Part shown: piece by piece, positions 46,099 through 55,322 of the stretch
Numbering within the stretch: the stretch's first letter is position 1
How the letters are laid out: every line of letters starts with the position of its first letter
Assembly (NCBI RefSeq): GCF_020443705.1
Contig: NZ_JAIZZK010000013.1
Location: 44,266 to 108,265, forward strand
DNA length: 64,000 nt
Source: Clostridium algoriphilum
GTDB taxonomy: Bacteria > Bacillota > Clostridia > Clostridiales > Clostridiaceae
Direction: 5' to 3'
The notes under the pieces: generated by a model
Told to the model about the DNA's origin: nothing
The model's database searches: none
Seen by the model: only the letters and a program-made list of their open reading frames with translations
Position numbers and translations under genes: made by a program

Positions 46099-46117
46099 TG
46101 TTAATACAATATTAACA
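46099..46117. repeat. Palindrome upstream of the glycerate operon
   Basis: TGTTAATA, three bases, TATTAACA: a perfect 8-bp dyad about 165-183 bases before the permease gene. Candidate operator; regulator unknown. Confidence 0.45.
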
Positions 46118-46281
46118 CAACTGTTATACTATAAAATATTGTATCTACATTGTGCAAATGAACAATAAAAAATGTTAATTAACCAATATGAAAAATTTAA
46201 TATATACATTACTATTAATATATTAGCTATGAAAACGTTAATCATAGTAAACTACTTCATTGTTCATAAGGAGGAAATAAA

Positions 46282-47565
46282 ATGGCTGTTATAAGTTGGA
46301 CTGGGGCAATATTTGGTTTAATAGTTGCGATAGTTTTGATATTTAAAAAGGTAAGTCCTGTATACGCACTTTTCGGTGGTGCTATCATAGGTGGATTAGT
46401 TGGTGGTGCAAGTTTAGCACAGACCACACAGATTGTTATTGATGGCACTAATAGCGTAATGGGAGCAGTGGTTAGAGTCCTTGCAGCGGGAATCCTTGCA
46501 GGTATTTTAATTGAGTCTGGTGCAGCAGAGAGAATTGCTGAAACTATAGTTGAAAAACTCGGTGAACAAAAAGCTCTTTTGGCAATTGCCATAGCAACCA
46601 TGGTTATAACTGCTGTAGGTGTGTTTATTGCAGTTTCAGTTATTATAGTTGCACCAATAGCATTATCCGTAGGAAGAAAGGTTGGACTTACTAAATCTTC
46701 AATACTTTTAGCAATGATTGGTGGTGGTAAGGCTGGAAATATAATTTCCCCTAATCCAAATACCATAGCAATAGCAAAAGGCTTTAATTTAGATTTAGCA
46801 CAAGTAATGATTAATGGGTTTATACCAGCAATAGTAGGGTTAATTGTAACATATTTCGTTGCTACATTGTTAAGTAAAAAAGGCGAACTAATTAAAGAAA
46901 CTGAAATTATTGTAACTAATACTAAAGAAAAACCAAGTTTCGCTAAATCAATGGTGGCACCACTTGTAGCAATAATACTTTTATCAATTAGTCCTATCGG
47001 AAACATACTACATATAGATTTTTTGGTAAAAATTAATATTGATTCCATGATTATACTTCCAGTTGCAGGCTTAATAGGTTTACTTGCAATGGGTCAATTT
47101 GATAAAGTTATCCCATATACAACCTCAGGTTTAAATAAAATGACAGGTACTGCAATAATACTAATTGGCGCAGGTGCAATAGCTGGTATCATTTCTAAAT
47201 CTAACTTAAGTGCTGTAGTGGTACAATCTATTCAATCAGCAGGTATTTCAGGTGTGTTCTTAGCGCCAATATCAGGGATACTTATGGCAGGAGCTACCGC
47301 GTCAACATCAACAGGGTCGATTCTTGCATCTGGAAGCTTTGGGAAGGCAATATTATCTATGGGAGTTGCACCATTAAATGCGGCAATTATGGTTCATACA
47401 GGAGCTACAGTTATTGATCATTTACCACAAGGTAATTTCTTTCATGCTACAGGAGATTCTGTAAAAATGAAAATTAAAGACCGTATGAAACTAATTCCAT
47501 ATGAATCTATAGTTGGTGGATCTATGGCAATTACAGCAACAATTATATTTGGATTTTTAAAATAA
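46282..47565 (+). CDS. GntP-family permease (probable glycerate transporter)
   Basis: A 427-residue gluconate-permease-family protein with about 12 helices. Conserved runs GGGKAGNIISPNPNTIAIAKG and GATVIDHLPQGNFFHATG are typical. Members import gluconate, glycerate or similar hydroxy acids with protons. The glycerate kinase gene 42 bases downstream points to glycerate. AAGGAGG precedes the ATG. Confidence 0.87.
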   Translation: MAVISWTGAIFGLIVAIVLIFKKVSPVYALFGGAIIGGLVGGASLAQTTQIVIDGTNSVMGAVVRVLAAGILAGILIESGAAERIAETIVEKLGEQKALLAIAIATMVITAVGVFIAVSVIIVAPIALSVGRKVGLTKSSILLAMIGGGKAGNIISPNPNTIAIAKGFNLDLAQVMINGFIPAIVGLIVTYFVATLLSKKGELIKETEIIVTNTKEKPSFAKSMVAPLVAIILLSISPIGNILHIDFLVKINIDSMIILPVAGLIGLLAMGQFDKVIPYTTSGLNKMTGTAIILIGAGAIAGIISKSNLSAVVVQSIQSAGISGVFLAPISGILMAGATASTSTGSILASGSFGKAILSMGVAPLNAAIMVHTGATVIDHLPQGNFFHATGDSVKMKIKDRMKLIPYESIVGGSMAITATIIFGFLK

Positions 47566-47607
47566 CTAAAATAACTCATTAAATATATCTAAGTTAGGAG
47601 TGATATT

Positions 47608-48750
47608 ATGAAAAAAAACTATGTTATTGTATTAGCACCGGATTCTTTTAAGGAAAGCATGACAGCAAAAGAGGCTTGTGAAGCAATGGAACGAGGAATA
47701 AAAAAAGCTAATAGTAATATTCGTTGTGTTCATGTACCTATGGCTGATGGTGGAGAAGGAACTATGCAGTCATTAGTTGATGCTACTAAAGGAAAAGTAT
47801 ATTCTTTAAAAGTAGTCGGTCCACTTGGAACTGATGTTTACGCCCAGTATGGTATTTTAGGAAATGGTGAAGTAGGAATGTTAGAAATGGCCAGTGCCAG
47901 TGGAATACAACTAGTAACTCCAAAGCAAAGGAATCCAATGCTAACAACAACTTATGGTACTGGTCAGCTTATAAAGGCTTGTTTAGATCATGGCGTTAAA
48001 AAGATATTAATAGGAATTGGAGGGAGTGCCACAAACGATGGCGGAGCGGGAGTCCTTCAAGCTCTTGGTGGAAAACTATTAGATAAACATGGTAATGAGC
48101 TAGCTTTTGGTGGTGGAGAATTAGGGAAACTGTGTAGTATTGATTTAAGTGATTTTGACCCACGCTTAAAAGAAGTTATTATAGAAGTCGCTTGTGATGT
48201 TAATAATCCACTTTGTGGTGAAAGAGGAGCTTCAAAAGTATTTGGTCCACAAAAGGGAGCTACCAAAGAAATGATTAAAACATTAGACTGTAATTTAGAA
48301 CATTATGCTGATATAATTATAAAACAACTTGGTAAAGATGTATTAAATGAAGCAGGTTCCGGAGCCGCAGGCGGTCTAGGTGCTGGGCTTATGGCTTTTT
48401 TAAATGGTACTTTAAAAAAAGGTATTGATATTGTCATTGAGTATACTGGACTAGAACAAAAAATAAAAGAATCAGATATGGTTTGGACCGGAGAAGGAAG
48501 CATAGATTTTCAGACCCAATATGGAAAGACTCCTTTAGGTGTTGCATTGCTTGCTTCCAAATACAATAAACCAGTGATTGCATTAGCTGGAAGAGTTGGT
48601 AAGGATATTGATATATTATATGAAAAGGGCATAGGTTCGATATTTAGCATTATGAGAGAGGTAACTCCTATAGAAGAAGCTTTAGAGAACGGTCAGAAAA
48701 ACATTGAAAAGACAGCTGAAAACATTATAAGACTGATGAACTTATTATAA
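47608..48750 (+). CDS. garK: Glycerate 2-kinase (GarK/GlxK type)
   Basis: A 380-residue kinase of the GckA-independent, bacterial glycerate kinase type I family. LAPDSFKESMTAKEACEAM at the N-terminus, GGIGGSATNDGGAG-like IGIGGSATNDGGAGVLQALG, and GAAGGLGAGL are hallmarks. It phosphorylates glycerate (2-phosphoglycerate product in this family) for glycolysis. Probably co-transcribed with the permease and followed by cdaR. Confidence 0.92.
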   Translation: MKKNYVIVLAPDSFKESMTAKEACEAMERGIKKANSNIRCVHVPMADGGEGTMQSLVDATKGKVYSLKVVGPLGTDVYAQYGILGNGEVGMLEMASASGIQLVTPKQRNPMLTTTYGTGQLIKACLDHGVKKILIGIGGSATNDGGAGVLQALGGKLLDKHGNELAFGGGELGKLCSIDLSDFDPRLKEVIIEVACDVNNPLCGERGASKVFGPQKGATKEMIKTLDCNLEHYADIIIKQLGKDVLNEAGSGAAGGLGAGLMAFLNGTLKKGIDIVIEYTGLEQKIKESDMVWTGEGSIDFQTQYGKTPLGVALLASKYNKPVIALAGRVGKDIDILYEKGIGSIFSIMREVTPIEEALENGQKNIEKTAENIIRLMNLL

Positions 48751-48798
48751 TACATTTATGGAGAACACCACTCTTGGCTCTGATTTTTTAACTCAATT

Positions 48799-48827
48799 AG
48801 AACAAGTGTGGAATTGTTCTTCTATTT
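48799..48827 (+). terminator. Possible weak terminator before cdaR
   Basis: AGAACAA and TTGTTCT flank an eight-base loop, then TCTATTTT. It may instead allow read-through. Confidence 0.3.
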
Positions 48828-48865
48828 TGTTGTATACTACTTTTAATTAAAAGGATGTGAATAAT

Positions 48866-49900
48866 ATGAAATTATCAAAAAATATAGCACAAAAAATCGT
48901 TTCAGAAATGATGAATGTAATTCCCTACAATATAAATGTTATGGATGAAAATGGAGTAATTATAGGAAGTGGAGATATTAACCGAATTGGCAACGTTCAT
49001 GAAGGAGCTATAAAAGCTATAAATAATGCCTTTATCAATGAGGTTTATGAAAATAGTGCTAGAATAAAACCGGGAGTAAATGAGCCTATCATTATAAATA
49101 ATAAAGTAATAGGGGTAGTAGGCATTACAGGTAATCCTAATGAAGTAAGTAGGTTTAGCAAACTGGTACGTGTAACCGCAGTTCTCTTAATTGAAGAATC
49201 CAAGACAATTGAAGAAATACAAAACAAAAGGTTAACCATGTTGAAATTTTACAATGATGTTGCCCACAGAAAAACAACATATGATGATGCCTTTCGTCAG
49301 AAGGCTAAAAATTATGGTCTTGATCTTACTAAGAAGTGTCAAGCTATTCTTGTATATAATAATAATGATAACATAAGCGAATATAAAATATTACGTGAAA
49401 AATACACACATTATTATAATTTAAGTGATAGTAAAACGGTCTTTTTTGTTACAGATAATCTTAAATCTAGTGAAGTATTAAGAGATATAGAAAAAAGTGG
49501 TAGTGTTCGTAAAATAAGTTTAGGAGGAGAAGAAGAGATAGCTGCTATTTCACTAGAAAATGCAGCTCTAGCAATGAATTTAGGCATTAAGATAAAACCA
49601 TCATCTTTAATATATAACTATAGTGATTTAAAGTTCTTTATAAATTTATCTTGTAACAAAAAAGAATCATTAATATCTCTATTCACAAATCTTGATAAAA
49701 CCGGAAAGAAACTAGAACTTATTAGAACTATACAAATTTATGTTGAACAAAATGGTGATATCAATAAAGTTGCCAGTAGCCTAAACATACATAGGAATAC
49801 TTTAAATTACAGGCTAGATAGAATTAAACAACTGACCGGTAAAAATCCAAAGATTTTGCTTGAGCTCTTTGAACTCTTATGTGGATTAATGTGGATATAA
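48866..49900 (+). CDS. cdaR: CdaR-family sugar-diacid/glycerate regulator
   Basis: A 344-residue activator. An N-terminal putative sugar diacid recognition domain (about 1-130; SGDINRIGNVHEGA and INNKVIGVVGITG) is followed by a GGDEF-like middle and a C-terminal PucR-type helix-turn-helix (about 285-335; SSLNIHRNTLNYRLDRIKQLTG). It probably activates the permease-kinase genes upstream in response to glycerate or a sugar diacid. ATG at 48866 after AAAGGA is preferred over the GTG at 48857. Confidence 0.9.
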   Translation: MKLSKNIAQKIVSEMMNVIPYNINVMDENGVIIGSGDINRIGNVHEGAIKAINNAFINEVYENSARIKPGVNEPIIINNKVIGVVGITGNPNEVSRFSKLVRVTAVLLIEESKTIEEIQNKRLTMLKFYNDVAHRKTTYDDAFRQKAKNYGLDLTKKCQAILVYNNNDNISEYKILREKYTHYYNLSDSKTVFFVTDNLKSSEVLRDIEKSGSVRKISLGGEEEIAAISLENAALAMNLGIKIKPSSLIYNYSDLKFFINLSCNKKESLISLFTNLDKTGKKLELIRTIQIYVEQNGDINKVASSLNIHRNTLNYRLDRIKQLTGKNPKILLELFELLCGLMWI

Positions 49901-49918
49901 TTTCAAAGATAATCATCC

Positions 49919-49945
49919 AAGGCAAATGCTAATTGCCTTAGATTT
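49919..49945 (+). terminator. Terminator after cdaR
   Basis: AAGGCAA and TTGCCTT flank a seven-base loop close to the cdaR stop. Short T-tract. Confidence 0.5.
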
Positions 49946-50165
49946 ATGCCTGATTTTTCGAGTATATTCCACATAATCGTCCTTTTAATGTACCGTATTT
50001 AGCAGCATAGCCTCCATGAACTATACCACTGTTAGCTTTTGATTCTTTAGTAGAAACATCATCATCTTCTTTTTCTAGAATACATATCTTTAAATTATAT
50101 CTTGAAAGATTTCTTGCAATAGCCGCTCCCACTACCCCTAACCCTATAATAATTACGTCATACAT
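49944..50165 (-). pseudogene. N-terminal fragment of a GlpA-like FAD-dependent oxidoreductase
   Basis: A 73-residue frame starting MYDVIIIGLGVVGAAIARNL, the dinucleotide-binding beta-alpha-beta of FAD oxidoreductases, and containing SKANSGIVHGGYAAKYGTLK, the second FAD motif of glycerol-3-phosphate-dehydrogenase-like proteins. Complete relatives are about 480 residues. Here the frame ends 25 residues later in unrelated sequence. GGAGGG precedes the ATG. This is the remnant of a deletion, perhaps one that shaped the cdaR-end boundary. Confidence 0.8.
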
Positions 50166-50352
50166 AAAATGACCCTCCCAACATACTTATAATATTAAGT
50201 CTTTATTAATATCTATTCTAATATAAACATTTACATTAGAATAGATATTTTAAAACTATTAGTATAATACTAAATACATGATAATTCGAATAGTTTATAA
50301 TAGAGGAAAGTATTCCAATTTTTCTAAATAATTTACTAAGGAGATGTTTAAT

Positions 50353-51363
50353 TTGAAAAACAAGTCCAAGCTACTATTATGTATAATTCTATCAATAAGC
50401 TTTATAACTCAGGGATGTAGCAAAAAAGCCGAACCCATTGCTAATCCTAGCAAATCAAAACCCTCTGTGAATTCAGTTCAAAAATACTATTCACCATATA
50501 CAGGTGAAGAAGTTAAAAAGGAAGTATTAGATAATGTAGCTGTACTTGCCATAGTAGAAAACTCTGTACCTGCAAGACCTCAATCAGGTTTAAACGCTGC
50601 AGATATAGTTTATGAAACCATGGCTGAAGGCGGTACCCCTAGATTTATTGCATTATTTCAAAAGGAAAATGCACAAAAAATCGGACCACTCAGAAGCGCT
50701 AGACCTTATTTCTTAGATATAGCAAAAGAATATAATTTGCCCTTTGCACATTGTGGAGGAAGTCAAGAAGCCCTTAATGAAATAAAGAGCGAAAAATTAA
50801 TGAGTATGAATGAAATGACAAATACTTCTACTTACTGGAGAGATTCAATAAGGAAATCACCGCATAACCTTTATACATCTACAGAAAAGTTAAGAGCCCT
50901 TGTTAAAACAAAGAATTATGCATACTCACCTTCTGTTAAATTAAAATTTGACAAAAGCTACTGGGATAATGCTACATCTCCTAAAGTAACAAATGTAGTA
51001 TTAAAAATGAATAGACTCTACAATACTAGTTACGCTTTTAAAAATGGTTTTTACCTAAAAAGCATGGATGGAAAATCTTCAAATAATAAAGAAGATAATC
51101 TCCCTCTATCATTTAAGAATGTAGTTGTACAAATAACTTCCATTAAAAATCAGAAAGACGGAGTTCATTTAGACATTCAGCTTGTTGGCACAGGGGATGG
51201 CTATGTTATTAGCAATGGTAAGTTTGTTAAAATGCACTGGTCGAAAAAAGATTCTACATCTCAAACTATTCTAACAGATGAGAAAGGTAATTCTTTGCCT
51301 TTAAATCCTGGTAAGACCTGGTGGAACATTGTAGACAAAAGTACTGTTATTGACATAAAATAA
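50353..51363 (+). CDS. DUF3048 lipoprotein (YerB-like)
   Basis: A 336-residue exported lipoprotein. Signal peptide with lipobox ITQGC near residue 22, then a DUF3048 domain (about 50-330) with ENSVPARPQSGLNAADIVYE and KIGPLRSARPYFLDIA. The fold is shared by YerB of Bacillus; function not established, a cell-envelope role is presumed. The TTG at 50353, nine bases after AAGGAG, is preferred; the ATG at 50344 directly abuts the site. Confidence 0.85.
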   Translation: MKNKSKLLLCIILSISFITQGCSKKAEPIANPSKSKPSVNSVQKYYSPYTGEEVKKEVLDNVAVLAIVENSVPARPQSGLNAADIVYETMAEGGTPRFIALFQKENAQKIGPLRSARPYFLDIAKEYNLPFAHCGGSQEALNEIKSEKLMSMNEMTNTSTYWRDSIRKSPHNLYTSTEKLRALVKTKNYAYSPSVKLKFDKSYWDNATSPKVTNVVLKMNRLYNTSYAFKNGFYLKSMDGKSSNNKEDNLPLSFKNVVVQITSIKNQKDGVHLDIQLVGTGDGYVISNGKFVKMHWSKKDSTSQTILTDEKGNSLPLNPGKTWWNIVDKSTVIDIK

Positions 51364-51494
51364 ATTATGATAGAAGCTGGAACACCCTATTTACAATATA
51401 ACCCATAAAATATACAAATATGTACATAAAATATTGTAACAAGGTATGTATTTTGTCATAACATATATTATAATAATTCTAATTGGAGTAGTTG

Positions 51495-52892
51495 ATGATT
51501 AATGTAACTTTAACACCCCTCCATTATATATATCTTATCTTCATTATTATAATAATATTTGCTATGGTGAAGAAGAAAGATATAACACTTATATGTATAG
51601 TAGGTATATTTATTTTAGGTATTGCAGGTACTGGGTCTATTTCAGAGTCTACCATGGGAGTATTTAATAGTTTTGTTTACGCAACAAAGGAATTAATGCC
51701 TACAATTTTCATAATATCCATTGTAACTGCTATGAGCAACACTCTTGTGGCCTCTGGCATAAATGATGAAATAGTGTCTCCTTTTAAAGGGGTCATTAAA
51801 AATTATTGGGTAGCTTATTGGGTTATTGGAATTGTTATGATGATTTTGTCCTGGTTTTTCTGGCCATCACCAGCAGTCGCTCTTGTGGGAGCATTATTTT
51901 TACCTATAGCTATCAAAGCCGGATTACCAGCCATGGGCGTTGCTATCTCAATGAACTTATTTGGACACGGCATAGCTCTCTCAAGTGATTATATAATTCA
52001 AGCAGCACCTAAACTTACAGCAGGTGGAGCAGGCATTCCTATATCGAGTGTTATATCTGCAAGCATCCCACTTGTAATCACAATGGGTTTAGTTACAACT
52101 ACTGTAGCCTTTTATCTTCTTCGTAAAGATATTAAAGCAGGCATACCGTTAAGCCAAAACAAAATAGTAGAATCACCTATCAATACAACAGACACAATGC
52201 TTATATCTTCAAAAAGACTTAGAAGAATTTTGGCGTTATTGATATTTGTGCTTTTCGCAATAGACATCTATATAATGTATACTTCAAAACTTCAAGGCGG
52301 AGACGCAACAGCTCTTATTGGAGGTACAGCTGTATTTGTATTAAGTTTAGTTTCAGTATTTACTTATAAGAGTCATTCACTTGAGAAAATCACAGATAAT
52401 CTTGTTAAAGGCTTGCAATTTGGATTTAAGATATTTGGTATAGTTATTCCTATAGCTGCTTTCTTTTATCTAGGAGATTCAGCTCTCATTGATATTTTCG
52501 GAAAAATACTTCCCCAAAGTTCTAATGGAATAGTTAATGACTTAGGCGTGGCATTATCAAACCTAGTTCCACTGAACTCTGTTGTTTCAGCCGGTACAAT
52601 TACAATTGTTGGCGCAATAACTGGACTAGACGGTTCTGGTTTTTCCGGCATACCACTAGTTGGTTCTATTGCTAGAATTTTCTCAACAGCACTCGGCGGT
52701 GGCATAGCTACACTTACAGCACTAGGCCAAATAGCTGGAATATGGGTAGGTGGAGGAACAATAATCCCTTGGGCAGTAATACCAGTAGCAGCTATTTGTG
52801 GTGTGGATCCTTTTGAACTTGCTAAGAAAAATGTTAAGCCGGTAATTATAGGGTTAATAGTTACTACAATAGTTGCTATATTGATTATTTAA
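51495..52892 (+). CDS. Putative ion-transporter-superfamily permease, 465 aa
   Basis: A very hydrophobic protein of about 12 helices. FWPSPAVALVGALFLPIAIKAGLPAMGVA, a hairpin-type LSSDYIIQAAPKLTAG, and a second-half repeat with TALGQIAGIWVGGGT suggest the ion-transporter (IT) superfamily fold with two inverted repeats. Substrate unknown; organic acids are common in this group. ATG at 51495, six bases after GGAG. Monocistronic, terminator follows. Confidence 0.7.
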   Translation: MINVTLTPLHYIYLIFIIIIIFAMVKKKDITLICIVGIFILGIAGTGSISESTMGVFNSFVYATKELMPTIFIISIVTAMSNTLVASGINDEIVSPFKGVIKNYWVAYWVIGIVMMILSWFFWPSPAVALVGALFLPIAIKAGLPAMGVAISMNLFGHGIALSSDYIIQAAPKLTAGGAGIPISSVISASIPLVITMGLVTTTVAFYLLRKDIKAGIPLSQNKIVESPINTTDTMLISSKRLRRILALLIFVLFAIDIYIMYTSKLQGGDATALIGGTAVFVLSLVSVFTYKSHSLEKITDNLVKGLQFGFKIFGIVIPIAAFFYLGDSALIDIFGKILPQSSNGIVNDLGVALSNLVPLNSVVSAGTITIVGAITGLDGSGFSGIPLVGSIARIFSTALGGGIATLTALGQIAGIWVGGGTIIPWAVIPVAAICGVDPFELAKKNVKPVIIGLIVTTIVAILII

Positions 52893-52943
52893 ACTAATAT
52901 TTCATGTAACAAAGCAAAATTATTATTATAAAATTTAGGATTT

Positions 52944-52986
52944 AAAAAGGACTTGCATCAATTATACTGATGCAAGTCCTTTTGTT
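52944..52986. terminator. Bidirectional terminator
   Basis: AAAAGGACTTGCATCA and its complement flank a seven-base loop with T-tracts on both strands, between convergent genes. Confidence 0.92.
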
Positions 52987-52995
52987 GCATATTCA

Positions 52996-53430
52996 TTAAG
53001 CTTTTTCTATATTTTTCACGTTTTCTGTCTTCTTAGTTATATCTGCATTACCTGCATTAACAACATTTGGGTTTACAACATCTTCTTCTATAATATCGTT
53101 GCAAACTTCAGCTTTAGTTAACAATCTTAAACAATTTGAAACTTTCTTATTAACTATACCAACGCCTAATAGAAGAAATGCAATGCCTCCATATACGCCA
53201 ACTGGTTCAAATATCCCTGGTAGAAGCTGTGATGTCATTAATTCCTTTTTTACAGTAGCAGCAGCATAACCTTGAGCTACATATTGAGAAACTGTATTTT
53301 TAAATAAGTAGATATTATTAACTAACAATGCAACTCCCATGATTGCTACAATTGCTGCGATAATATACAAAACAATTGAAATAGCAGATTTCCCTAATTT
53401 TTTAGACCCATTTTTAGATTTAACATTCAT
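52996..53430 (-). CDS. Hypothetical membrane protein, 144 aa
   Basis: Two membrane segments (about 17-40 and 74-94) separated by a loop of about 35 residues; charged tail of about 50 residues ending in KTENVKNIEKA. No recognised domain. GGAG precedes the ATG at a spacing of about 10. Function unknown. Confidence 0.65.
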   Translation of the reverse strand: MNVKSKNGSKKLGKSAISIVLYIIAAIVAIMGVALLVNNIYLFKNTVSQYVAQGYAAATVKKELMTSQLLPGIFEPVGVYGGIAFLLLGVGIVNKKVSNCLRLLTKAEVCNDIIEEDVVNPNVVNAGNADITKKTENVKNIEKA

Positions 53431-53787
53431 AATAATTTGTCTCCATTTCCGCCCTTAAAGGCTATAATATAAATTTCAATTTAATGTTGGTTAAGCATAA
53501 TCTTTTAGTATAACTTGTTAATGCAATAAATCTTTTACATTAACTTTCCTAAAAACCTCTTGCAGTACCTCTGCTTCTTATAATAATACTAACAAATAAT
53601 TGTTGCATTTAAGTGTCAATATTGTTAACAATCTATTACCAAACTCTTGGAAAGCTTTAAAAACAAGCATTTCTTTTAATAATTTATTCATATAAAATTA
53701 TATACATTTATTTTGTAAATTTTCGATGAATGATATGAAAAACGGGCTGCCTCCTTAAATGATATTTAATCATCTATTGGCACCCCC
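53431..53787. other. Intergenic region after preA
   Basis: 357 bases holding a perfect palindrome ATTGTTAACAAT (53621-53632), the likely promoter of the 144-residue membrane protein and the terminator of the pyrimidine operon. No gene seen. Confidence 0.5.
53738..53787 (-). terminator. Possible terminator of the nine-gene operon
   Basis: GGGGTGCC pairs with GGCAGCCC (one mismatch) across a long AT-rich loop, then GTTTTTC on the minus strand. Confidence 0.45.
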
Positions 53788-55005
53788 TTATATATTCTTA
53801 TTTTTATATTTCTTTTCACCTTGCTCTATGGCACCTACTGGACATACATGCCCGCATAAATGACAACCGACACATTTGTCTTTAATTATGGAGGGAACTC
53901 GAAGATCACTTCCCCACTCAATTGCTTGATGTCCACCATCGCTGCAGGATATATAACATCTCCCACAACCTATACACTTAACATTATCAATTAATGGGTA
54001 TATTATAAAATCTCTAGGTAACTCATCTGCGGGAACAACATTTTGAAGTGCTTTGCCTACTATATCTCCAACTGTCTCAAATCCTCGCTTCTCCATATAG
54101 TAAGAAATGCCACTAATTAAATCATAGATTATTCTGTAGCCGTATTGCATAACAGCAGTTGTAACTTGAAGGTTTGAAGCCCCGAGCAGAATAAATTCGA
54201 CTGCATCCTCCCAGTTTTCAATGCCTCCCATACCGCTTATAGGGATATTTTTTAATTTATCACTTTTAGCTAAATCGTTTATAAATCTTAATGCTATAGG
54301 TTTAATAGCTTTTCCTGAATAACCAGAGACTGAGGATTTACCTTCAATAGAAGGATACGGAGCTAAGTTACCTAAATTAACCCTTGTAATACTTTTCACT
54401 GTATTTATAGCGGCGATGCCGTCAGCGCCTCCCTCAATTGATGCAACCGCAGGTATCACAATATTTCCAAGGTTTGGTGTCATCTTAGCTAGTATTGGAA
54501 GATTAGTTCCTTTTCTAGTTGCTTCGCAAAAGCTTTTTACTAATTCCGGATTTTGACCAACATCGGCTCCCATTTCTTCCTTTGCCATCTGAGGGCAGGA
54601 AAAATTGCATTCTATAATATCTGCTCCAACCTGCGTTACTAGCCTTGCAAGTTTAGTCCATTCTTCCTCTGTTTCACCCATAATGGATGCAATCAGGATC
54701 TTAGAAGGATACTTTTCTTTAAGTCGCCTCATCCAATTCAAATTTTGCTCTAAAGGATGGTCAGAGATTTGCTCTAAGTTTTTCATTCCTATAAAGTTCG
54801 TTGCCTCTTTTCCTATTACATCAAAGCGGGGAGAAACCTCCTCTGATATATAAAAACCAATCGTTTTAAATGCTACCCCAGCCCATCCCATTTCTAAAGC
54901 TTTTGAACACATTTCAAAATTACTACCTACAACTGAAGATGAAAGGAAAAATGGGTTTTCACACTTAATACCACAAAAATCTATAGATAAATCTTTACCT
55001 TTCAT
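53788..55005 (-). CDS. preA: Dihydropyrimidine dehydrogenase subunit PreA
   Basis: A 405-residue protein. Residues about 5-300 form the FMN-binding dihydroorotate-dehydrogenase-like barrel ([32 protein letters not shown] near the substrate loop); the C-terminus has two [4Fe-4S] motifs, [11 protein letters not shown] and [11 protein letters not shown]. It reduces uracil or thymine to dihydropyrimidine (or the reverse). Normally it pairs with PreT carrying FAD and NAD(P)H; the adjacent gene encodes only part of PreT. AGGAGG precedes the ATG; overlaps that gene by 11 bases. Confidence 0.93.
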   Translation of the reverse strand: MKGKDLSIDFCGIKCENPFFLSSSVVGSNFEMCSKALEMGWAGVAFKTIGFYISEEVSPRFDVIGKEATNFIGMKNLEQISDHPLEQNLNWMRRLKEKYPSKILIASIMGETEEEWTKLARLVTQVGADIIECNFSCPQMAKEEMGADVGQNPELVKSFCEATRKGTNLPILAKMTPNLGNIVIPAVASIEGGADGIAAINTVKSITRVNLGNLAPYPSIEGKSSVSGYSGKAIKPIALRFINDLAKSDKLKNIPISGMGGIENWEDAVEFILLGASNLQVTTAVMQYGYRIIYDLISGISYYMEKRGFETVGDIVGKALQNVVPADELPRDFIIYPLIDNVKCIGCGRCYISCSDGGHQAIEWGSDLRVPSIIKDKCVGCHLCGHVCPVGAIEQGEKKYKNKNI

Positions 55006-55318
55006 CCCCTACCTCCTCTTCTATTTTATTTGAATTACTAATATAATTCATAAGCATAGGTATTTTTATCGGTCTGTCAATTTTAGCTCTTATACAATTT
55101 TTCATACAGCTCATTTTATTGTGGCAGGCTTTTACGCAAGATCCATATTGAGATTCAAAATCTTGTGCTTTAACAGCAGCTGCCTTATTATTTTTAAATC
55201 TTAATGACAATATAATGCTTGCAGGATCCTTTCCTACTTCGCATTTCTTGCTACAAGGAGCATCAAAGCAAAGCAAACATCTGTTTACTTCTTCTTCAAT
55301 AATAAATTTATTAATCAT
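54995..55318 (-). CDS. PreT-like N-terminal iron-sulfur domain, stand-alone (107 aa)
   Basis: A short Cys-rich protein with [13 protein letters not shown] and [15 protein letters not shown], eight Cys in the arrangement of the dihydropyrimidine-dehydrogenase/glutamate-synthase small-subunit N-terminal domain (two [4Fe-4S] clusters). The FAD and NAD(P)H domains of PreT (about 300 more residues) are missing, and the following DNA is preA. Overlap with preA and four-base gap from hydA indicate that this is a real gene rather than debris. It may pass electrons from another donor, such as ferredoxin, to PreA. Confidence 0.75.
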   Translation of the reverse strand: MINKFIIEEEVNRCLLCFDAPCSKKCEVGKDPASIILSLRFKNNKAAAVKAQDFESQYGSCVKACHNKMSCMKNCIRAKIDRPIKIPMLMNYISNSNKIEEEVGDER

Positions 55319-55322
55319 AATG

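Noticed and set aside
46099..46117. Rex operator
   Set aside because: Half-sites TGTTAA/TTAACA resemble Rex, but the spacer is seven bases instead of four.
46257..47048. 263-residue minus-strand frame across the glycerate permease
   Set aside because: Low-complexity shadow of a clear GntP-family gene on the plus strand; no ribosome binding site.
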